The position numbers and the translations under genes are program-made. This document shows, one piece after another, positions 6,401 through 11,307 of a DNA stretch of 11,307 nt (position 1 is its first letter; each line of letters starts with the position of its first letter). The notes beneath the pieces were generated by a model, which made no database searches, was not told the origin of the DNA, and worked only from the letters and a program-made list of their open reading frames with translations. Source of the DNA: Spirochaetia bacterium (GTDB lineage Bacteria; Spirochaetota; Spirochaetia; Treponematales; Treponemataceae); the NCBI GenBank assembly GCA_900770075.1, contig CAAGIZ010000193.1:1-11307 (forward strand), in the 5' to 3' direction.

Positions 6401-7165
6401 ATGATAAAACTTATGTCCCACTTAGTTGCAAACTATCCCACCCCGGAACTTTCCTTTGCTGCGGCCCAGGCACTTGTAGAAGGGGGAGCAGACATTCTCG
6501 AAGTTCAGCTGCCTTTTTCGGATCCTAGTGCAGACGGGCCAGTAATCCAGAATGCCTGTTCGACGGTGCTTGCAGGCGGTGCCACAGGGGAAGCTGCCAT
6601 GAGCTTTATTGCAAGGCTCAGAAAAAGCTTCCCGGAAGTAAAGATTGCTATAATGTCTTATGCTTCCCTCATATTTACGCCGGGTATAGATGCCTTCTGT
6701 AAAAAAGCGTCGGAAGCCGGGGTAAATGCCATGATAATCCCGGATCTGCCTTTTGACTGCGACGAAGGTCTTACGGCTGCCTGCAAAAAATACGGCATGG
6801 AAAACATTCCTGTGGCGGCTCCCAGCATGAGCGAGGGGCGGCTTCAGAAAATGCTGGACTGCGGCTTTAAGACGGTTTATGCTGCCCTTCGGGCGGGAAT
6901 TACCGGAACAGACACAAAGGTAGGTGCTCAGACGGTGGACTTCCTTAAAAAACTCAAGCGTCCTAACAAAAGCGGCATTGTGCCGGAAATTTACGGCGGC
7001 TTTGGCATTCACGGCAGGGAGCAGGCTCAGGTTCTTGAACCTTATGTAGAAGGTGTGGTAGCTGGTTCTGTCTTTGTCCGCCTTATCGACGCCGCTGCCG
7101 GCTACAAGGATGTCCTGCAAAAGACCATATCAGAAAAAGCAAAAGAGATAAAAGGCACCGTCTGA
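6401..7165 (+). CDS. trpA: Tryptophan synthase alpha subunit
   Basis: 254 residues; a TIM barrel that cleaves indole-3-glycerol phosphate and passes indole to TrpB. The catalytic residues are Glu34 in EVQLPFSDP and Asp45 in SADGP, equivalent to E. coli Glu49 and Asp60. ALRAGITGT matches active-site loop 6 and GGFGIHGREQ the phosphate site. The protein begins almost directly at the first strand (KLMSHLVANYPTPE, where most have a FITAGDP-like sequence), so the usual N-terminal helix of about 15 residues is absent. The start is the ATG after CGAGG with nine bases of spacing; the frame stays open upstream to 6275, but that extension is translated repeat DNA. trpA is the last gene of the unit and converges with nrdG. 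Confidence 0.92.
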   Translation: MIKLMSHLVANYPTPELSFAAAQALVEGGADILEVQLPFSDPSADGPVIQNACSTVLAGGATGEAAMSFIARLRKSFPEVKIAIMSYASLIFTPGIDAFCKKASEAGVNAMIIPDLPFDCDEGLTAACKKYGMENIPVAAPSMSEGRLQKMLDCGFKTVYAALRAGITGTDTKVGAQTVDFLKKLKRPNKSGIVPEIYGGFGIHGREQAQVLEPYVEGVVAGSVFVRLIDAAAGYKDVLQKTISEKAKEIKGTV

Positions 7166-7195
7166 TAAAAACGCCTGACCGGGCGGGGCGGTGTC

Positions 7196-7705
7196 CTAGA
7201 GCGAGTTTACGGGTTTATCCTGCTTGAGCCACAAGATGCGCTGGTTGGAACTTCCCCTGTAGCTGAGGGTAAGGTCTTTTAGTTCCTGCTTGAAAGGTCC
7301 GTCCACCAGCACGTCTATGTTTTCCAGCATTTTGTCTGTTGCTTCGCAGTGTTTCCGGCCGTTTTCCGGCTTTAAATCTATGTCGTAGATGTAGCCTGTG
7401 TAGCACCAGATTGTCTTTTGAGGGTAGGTTTTCCGCACTTTTTCCAAAAAAGGAGCCAAAACCCGCTGATTTTCTTCTTCGAAAGGCTCTCCCCCCAAAA
7501 CCGTAAGCCCCTGAACGTACTGGGGAGCCAGGGCGGAGAGAATCTCTTCCTCTGTCTTTTGAGTAAATTCCTGACCGTAGTTAAAATTCCACGTAACCTG
7601 GTTAAAACAGCCGGGGCACTTGTTTCTGCAGCCGCTTACAAAAAGGCTCACCCGCACCCCAAGACCGTTGGCAACGTCAATTTTTTTAATTTCGCCGTAG
7701 AACAT
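7196..7705 (-). CDS. nrdG: Anaerobic ribonucleotide reductase activating protein
   Basis: 169 residues. This radical-SAM enzyme makes the glycyl radical on NrdD. The iron-sulfur motif CxxxCxxC is Cys26, Cys30 and Cys33 (GCRNKCPGC); GGEP at 71-74 is the SAM-binding motif. Length is slightly above the E. coli protein (about 154). The ATG at 7705 is 15 bases after the nrdD stop; a TTG at 7717 in the same frame would add four residues. Neither start has a clear Shine-Dalgarno site, so translation is probably coupled to nrdD. It ends 30 bases from the trpA stop, and no convincing terminator was seen in that gap. Confidence 0.93.
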   Translation of the reverse strand: MFYGEIKKIDVANGLGVRVSLFVSGCRNKCPGCFNQVTWNFNYGQEFTQKTEEEILSALAPQYVQGLTVLGGEPFEEENQRVLAPFLEKVRKTYPQKTIWCYTGYIYDIDLKPENGRKHCEATDKMLENIDVLVDGPFKQELKDLTLSYRGSSNQRILWLKQDKPVNSL

Positions 7706-7720
7706 TTTACAGAACAATTT

Positions 7721-9886
7721 TTACAGGTGCAGAACCCGCTCCTTAATTTCCTGAGTGCGTCCCTGGTTCCAGTACTGGGTTCCAATGTATCCGCAGGTAC
7801 GGCGGGCAACATTCATCTTTGTCTGGTCGGTGTTGCCACAGTTCGGACATTGCCATACCAGTTTTCCGTCGGAGTCGGCAACAATGCGGATTTCTCCGGT
7901 GTAGCCGCATTTCTGACAGCAGTCGGATTTTGTGTTCAGTTCTGCATACATTATGTTTTCGTAAATATGCTTTAACAGGGCGATTACAGCAGGAATGTTG
8001 TTTTCCATGTTCGGAACTTCAACATAACTTACGGCACCGCCCGGAGAAAGTTCCTGAAACTGGCTTTCAAAAGAAAGTTTCGTAAAGGCATCCACCGGCT
8101 CAGTAACATGCACGTGGTAAGAGTTTGTTATGTAGTTTTTGTCCGTAATTCCTTCGATTTCGCCAAAGCGGCGTTTAAGGCACTTTGCAAATTTGTAGGT
8201 TGTGGACTCCAGAGGCGTTCCGTAGAGGGAGAAGGCAATGTTTGTCTGATCCCGCCATTCCGAGCACTTTGCATTCATGTAGCGCATAACTTCCAGGGCA
8301 AAAGGGGTTGCCGCCGGGTCGGTGTGGGGTTTTCCTGTCATGTAGCGGGTACACTCGCACAATCCTGCATAACCCAAAGAAATGGTGGAATAACCGCCGT
8401 AGAGCAGTTTGTTGATTACCTCGCCCTTTTCAAGACGGGCAAGAGCCCCGTTCTGCCAGAGGATTGGAGCCACATCGCTGGGAGTGTTCAAAAGCCTGTT
8501 GTGCCTTGCCATGAGCGCACGGAAGCACAGCTGGAGCCTTTCGTCAAAAATCTTCCAGAAGGTGTCTTTGTTTCCGCCGGAAGAGCAGGCAACGTCTACA
8601 AGGTTTATGGTTACGACACCCTGATTAAACCTGCCGTAAAATTTCGGACTGTTGGTCTGTGGGTCGTGGTATACGGTAAGGAAAGAACGGCAGCCCATGC
8701 AAGGGTAGCAGTTACCGTCTTTGAGTTCCTTCATCTTTTTTTCGGAAATGTAGTCAGGAACAAGGCGGCGGGCGGTACATTTTGCAGCCAGTTCTGTAAG
8801 ATAGAAGTATTTTCCGTCTTCTGTTATGTTGTCCGGTTCAAGAACGTAAATCAGCTTAGGAAAGGCCGGAGTAACCCAGTAGCCGGCTTCGTTTTTAACG
8901 CCCTGATACCGCTGGCGCAAAACTTCTTCTATAATAAGGGCAAGGTCTGCCTTTGTCTGTTCGTCTTTTACCTCGTTCAGATACATAAAGACCGTAACAA
9001 AAGGGCTCTGACCGTTGGTGGTCATCAAGGTTACAACCTGATACTGAATCATCTGAACGCCCCTCGTTATTTCGTCTTTAAGGCGCATCTCAACTATTTC
9101 GGAGAACTGTTCCGGGCTGTAGTGCAGGCCGGTTTTTTCTGCAATCAAATCCATCTCCCGGATGATTTTTTTCCGGCTTATGTCTACAAAGGGAGCCAGG
9201 TGGGTAAGGGAAATTGACTGACCGCCGTACTGGCTGGAAGCAACCTGAGCGATAATCTGGGTTGCAATGTTGCAGGCAGTGGAAAAAGAGTGAGGCTTGT
9301 CGATTCTGGTGCCGGAAATGACAGTTCCGTTCTGGAGCATGTCTTCAAGGTTTACAAGGTCGCAGTTGTGCATGTGCTGGGCAAAATAGTCCGCATCGTG
9401 GAAGTGGATTATACCCTCGTTGTGAGCCTGCACAATGTCTTCGTCCAGAAGAAAGCGCTTTGTTATGTCTTTTGAAACTTCGCCGGCCATGTAATCCCGC
9501 TGAACCGAAACAACAGTGGAGTTTTTATTTGAATTTTCCTGTTTAACTTCCTCGTTCTGACATTCCAGCAGGGACATAATCTGCTTGTCGGTGGTGTTTG
9601 CCTTGCGCATAAGCTCGTGCTGGTAGCGGTAGGTGATGTATTTTTTTGCAATGTCAAAGGCACCGGCTTTCATTATTTCTTTTTCTACCATGTCCTGAAT
9701 GGCTTCCACGTTCATCTGGTGGTTTTCAGCGGCACAGGCAGTTTCTATGTTTTTTGCAATCTGGTTAATCTGTTCTTCGGAAAGCTGGTCGCTGAGCGGA
9801 ACTTCTGCGTTTGCCTTGGAAACGGCCGTTGCAATCTTTTTGAGGTCAAATACAACTTCCACACCGTTTCTTTTGATGATTTTCAT
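7721..9886 (-). CDS. nrdD: Anaerobic (class III) ribonucleoside-triphosphate reductase
   Basis: 721 residues, the usual length for the family. It reduces ribonucleotides to deoxyribonucleotides without oxygen, using a glycyl radical. An ATP-cone allosteric domain spans about 3-92 (KIIKRNGVEVVFDLKKI). The catalytic domain has Cys175 (HNC) and Cys399 (GCRS), matching the active-site cysteines of T4 and E. coli NrdD. Zinc ligands are Cys657, Cys660, Cys680 and Cys683. The radical glycine is Gly699 in RRTCGYIG, close to the C-terminus ERVLHL. The ATG has GGGAGA upstream at normal spacing. nrdG follows in the same transcript. Two NrdR-like boxes at the promoter suggest repression by NrdR when dNTPs are plentiful. 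The gene implies anaerobic growth. Confidence 0.96.
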   Translation of the reverse strand: MKIIKRNGVEVVFDLKKIATAVSKANAEVPLSDQLSEEQINQIAKNIETACAAENHQMNVEAIQDMVEKEIMKAGAFDIAKKYITYRYQHELMRKANTTDKQIMSLLECQNEEVKQENSNKNSTVVSVQRDYMAGEVSKDITKRFLLDEDIVQAHNEGIIHFHDADYFAQHMHNCDLVNLEDMLQNGTVISGTRIDKPHSFSTACNIATQIIAQVASSQYGGQSISLTHLAPFVDISRKKIIREMDLIAEKTGLHYSPEQFSEIVEMRLKDEITRGVQMIQYQVVTLMTTNGQSPFVTVFMYLNEVKDEQTKADLALIIEEVLRQRYQGVKNEAGYWVTPAFPKLIYVLEPDNITEDGKYFYLTELAAKCTARRLVPDYISEKKMKELKDGNCYPCMGCRSFLTVYHDPQTNSPKFYGRFNQGVVTINLVDVACSSGGNKDTFWKIFDERLQLCFRALMARHNRLLNTPSDVAPILWQNGALARLEKGEVINKLLYGGYSTISLGYAGLCECTRYMTGKPHTDPAATPFALEVMRYMNAKCSEWRDQTNIAFSLYGTPLESTTYKFAKCLKRRFGEIEGITDKNYITNSYHVHVTEPVDAFTKLSFESQFQELSPGGAVSYVEVPNMENNIPAVIALLKHIYENIMYAELNTKSDCCQKCGYTGEIRIVADSDGKLVWQCPNCGNTDQTKMNVARRTCGYIGTQYWNQGRTQEIKERVLHL

Positions 9887-10077
9887 ATATGCTATCTCCC
9901 GTCAATTTTTTTACAAGGTCAAAAGTCGAGTTTTTGAGCGGAGCCTGAATTTTGTCATTTCCCTGCCTGTTTTTCAAAAAACGAAATTGAACCTACAATT
10001 TTTTTATAAATTTTCAAAAAACCTCTTGACAAAGAAAAATCGGTTATAGTGTCAAAAGGCTTAAAAAGCCCCAAAAT
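9887..10077 (-). other. Long 5' leader of nrdD
   Basis: About 190 bases between the nearer NrdR-like box and the nrdD start, AT-rich and without a gene. If the promoter at 10113-10141 is used, the nrdD leader is about 220 bases. Only a weak GGCTT/AAGCC inverted repeat (10058-10070) was noticed; no known riboswitch was recognised. Confidence 0.4.
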
Positions 10078-10093
10078 ACGCTATATTTAGTGT
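10078..10093. promoter_or_regulatory. NrdR box, promoter-distal
   Basis: ACGCTATATTTAGTGT agrees with the published NrdR consensus ACACWATATATWGTGT at 14 of 16 positions. It lies just downstream of the expected nrdD transcription start. Confidence 0.75.
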
Positions 10094-10110
10094 TTTTTGG
10101 AGCACTGAAA

Positions 10111-10126
10111 ATACTATATATCGGAC
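10111..10126. promoter_or_regulatory. NrdR box, over the nrdD -10 box
   Basis: ATACTATATATCGGAC keeps the central CTATATAT-G core of the NrdR consensus (11 of 16 overall). It overlaps the -10 hexamer of the nrdD promoter. The two boxes are 33 bases apart centre to centre, close to the three-turn pairing usual for NrdR. Confidence 0.65.
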
Positions 10127-10141
10127 ATAAAAAAACTTCAA
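10113..10141 (-). promoter_or_regulatory. nrdDG promoter
   Basis: On the minus strand, TTGAAG (10141-10136), 17 bases, TATAGT (10118-10113). The overlap with an NrdR-like box supports the assignment. Transcription would start near 10106. Confidence 0.6.
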
Positions 10142-10213
10142 TCTAAAAAAGCAAAAAATGCAAAAAAAACAAAAAAGCGCAGGATTTACAAAACTTTGTG
10201 ATAAGATAAAGCC

Positions 10214-10561
10214 ATGCCGGTAAAAAGATTTTTTCTCCTGACCATTATTTTGTTTTCCGCCTTCCTTCCCCTGTCTGCCGGCGAAATTCCTTCAAAAAAA
10301 GAAGAACCCCTGCCTCCTCCCCAGACACCGTAACCCATGCAGCCTGCGGACAAAGAACGGCTGTATTTTGGCTCAAAGGGAGAAATCCGCACCCGCCTTG
10401 TTTCCGTGGATTTTGACTACCTTACTCTGGGCCTTAAAAACCGCGGATGGGGACTGGGTGTGAGGTGGGAGCAGTGTATATGGAATCATCTTGCATCGAG
10501 AATCTGTTTCGGACACTCAACCCCTGGGCTTCAAAACGTCCTGTCAAAACTGAATTATTGA
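10214..10561 (+). pseudogene. Decayed gene for a secreted or outer-membrane protein
   Basis: The frame opens with a signal peptide: basic start MPVKRF, hydrophobic core FLLTIILFSAFLPL, cleavage region SAGE. After 39 codons it meets TAA at 10331, then stays open in the same frame to 10561. The stop interrupts a Pro/Gln-rich linker (QTP-stop-PMQP), so a CAA-to-TAA change is the simplest explanation. Downstream, RLVSVDFDYLTLGLKNRGWG followed by LGVRWEQCIWNHLA has the alternating, aromatic look of an outer-membrane beta-barrel. The normal end is lost where AT-rich DNA begins. A restart at ATG 10337 would lack the signal peptide. The family is not recognised by name. Confidence 0.5.
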
Positions 10562-10662
10562 ATTCAATTGATTTTGAAAAACTTGCAAAAGTAAACAATA
10601 AAGAACAAATGTATTATAAACTATTTGGAACGCCTGTAATACAAAACTTGTTGTTTGCATAA
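10480..10662 (+). pseudogene. Unrecognised AT-rich coding fragment
   Basis: A frame of 60 codons from ATG 10480, running one register off the frame above and ending in TAA. Its second half (SIDFEKLAKVNNKEQMYY then KLFGTPVIQNLLFA) looks like a genuine protein tail. It is much richer in A and T than its neighbours, which suggests a remnant of another gene. No Shine-Dalgarno site was seen. It may be non-coding. Confidence 0.25.
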
Positions 10663-10773
10663 CCCTAGCCAACTCAACCATTGAATTTTAAACGTGGCTT
10701 TAAAAATTGGCAGCCTCGAAAAAACAGGACTTTTCCTGCAAATTACACCATTTAAGTGATTAGTTTTAGTTAT
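10663..10773. other. AT-rich spacer without a gene
   Basis: Nothing convincing is present except a small CAGGA/TCCTG hairpin near 10725-10738. It links the AT-rich fragment to the repeat element that starts at 10774. Confidence 0.4.
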
Positions 10774-10881
10774 GGGCGTTCCCCTCCGCTTCGCTCCGGG
10801 TCAGGCTTTCCGTACTTCCGCTGTCCGCTCCATTGTTTGCTGCGCAAACAACGCCTCCGGCGGTACTCCAGGCCTTAACGC
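10774..10881. repeat. GGGCGTT...CCTTAACGC repeat element, second copy
   Basis: A 108-base relative of the element at 6223-6350, in the same orientation. It opens with GGGCGTTCCC, shares CGCTTCGCT, GGGTC, TTTCCG, TTCCGC and CGCTCCAT blocks, and ends in CCTTAACGC. The core is TTGTTTGC (10833-10840) paired with GCAAACAA (10844-10851), unrelated in sequence to the core of the first copy but also perfectly paired. Confidence 0.6.
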
Positions 10882-11081
10882 GCAGGTGTTTAGGTCGTGT
10901 GCCGGGTTTTTCCGTAAACTTAGCCCGGACATTAGGGGCGGCGCCAGCCGTTCCGTCAGGAATGAGGGTTACCGAACCCCGTTTGGCCGGATTGACGGTG
11001 GACTTGCTCCAGTTGAAATTCTCCAATCTCTGGGGATATAATTCTCTGCAAAAAATAAAATTGGCGGATGGTCTAAAATGA
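10882..11081 (+). pseudogene. Possible C-terminal remnant overlapping the pth start
   Basis: A frame running through this stretch ends in LQLKFSNLWGYNSLQ and KIKLADGLK, and its TGA (11079-11081) overlaps the pth ATG as ATGA, the layout of translationally coupled genes. It could be the surviving end of the secreted-protein gene that begins at 10214. The part nearer 10882 does not look clearly coding, and the frame also stays open through the repeat, so this call is tentative. Confidence 0.3.
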
Positions 11082-11307
11082 TAAAACTGGTGGCTTTTTT
11101 GGGTAATTACGGCAGCGAATACGAAAAGACCAGGCACAATGTGGCGTGGCAGTTTGCTTCTCAGCTGCCTTTTTACGGCCGGCTGGATTTTCAGAACAAG
11201 TTTAAAGGCGACTATGCAGTTGTGGAAACCTCCGTTCTTGCCCGCTGGTTTTCGGAAACAGGTATGTATGCAAAAAAAGACGGCTCTGTCCCGGCGGTTC
11301 CCGAAGG
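11078..11307 (+). CDS. pth: Peptidyl-tRNA hydrolase, N-terminal part (cut by window edge)
   Basis: 76 complete codons before the right edge. Pth recycles peptidyl-tRNA released from stalled ribosomes. The opening MIKLVAFLGNYGSEYEKTRH followed by NVAW matches the family, with substrate-contacting Asn10 and catalytic His20 in place. GNYG replaces the nearly universal GNPG. The catalytic aspartate lies beyond the window. After FKGDYAVV (43-50) the usual step into LKPQTYMN is not reached by residue 76, which suggests an insertion. No strong Shine-Dalgarno site is seen; the ATGA overlap with an upstream frame may provide coupling. Confidence 0.85.
   Translation, partial: MIKLVAFLGNYGSEYEKTRHNVAWQFASQLPFYGRLDFQNKFKGDYAVVETSVLARWFSETGMYAKKDGSVPAVPE

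Noticed and set aside
7166..7195. Bidirectional terminator between trpA and nrdG
   Set aside because: Only short GC-rich pairings such as CGCC/GGCG are present, with no T run on either strand.
8108..9217. 369-codon open frame on the plus strand inside nrdD
   Set aside because: It mirrors the conserved nrdD coding sequence and shows no protein family features or ribosome binding site.
10026..10050. Plus-strand promoter TTGACA...TATAGT for the gene at 10214
   Set aside because: The spacer is only 13 bases, too short for a sigma-70 type promoter.

Overview
The window carries a mid-GC bacterial chromosome segment. It holds a tryptophan biosynthesis locus, an anaerobic ribonucleotide reductase pair, and the edges of a type I restriction-modification locus and of pth. 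Gene style, GC-rich hairpin repeats between genes, the strictly anaerobic NrdDG enzyme and the form of the Pth and LUD proteins suggest a host-associated anaerobic spirochaete of the Treponema type. That assignment is inference from pattern memory and is only moderately certain.

Layout. Positions 1-530 (minus) are the N-terminal part of HsdM, running off the left edge. Positions 531-840 are a divergent control region. On the plus strand, trpGD (841-2454) and trpCF (2475-3911) form one transcription unit of two fusion genes. A convergent LUD-domain gene (4047-4673, minus) sits between them and a second unit, trpB (4964-6223) and trpA (6401-7165). Together these encode the steps from anthranilate to tryptophan, plus the glutaminase part of anthranilate synthase; trpE is not here. 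nrdD (7721-9886) and nrdG follow on the minus strand, with nrdG ending 30 bases from trpA. Upstream of nrdD are a promoter and two NrdR-like boxes. The right end holds a decayed secreted-protein gene, an AT-rich fragment, a repeat element and the start of pth (11078 onward).

The most notable observation is regulatory. The two separated trp units have the same control layout: a TTGACA-type promoter, the palindrome GTTTCT-N6-AGAAAC at or just after the -10 box (with a second copy over the -35 box of trpGD), then a GC-rich hairpin-rich leader ending in the same AGGGGGA(A)-GGCT-(T)TCCCCCT hairpin close to the ribosome binding site. This looks like a two-operon trp regulon under one unidentified repressor, possibly with a leader-RNA layer. 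No Trp-rich leader peptide and no T-box were seen.

A second theme is a repeat family. The elements at 6223-6350 (between trpB and trpA) and 10774-10881 share terminal and internal sequence, but their core hairpins differ in sequence while keeping perfect pairing.
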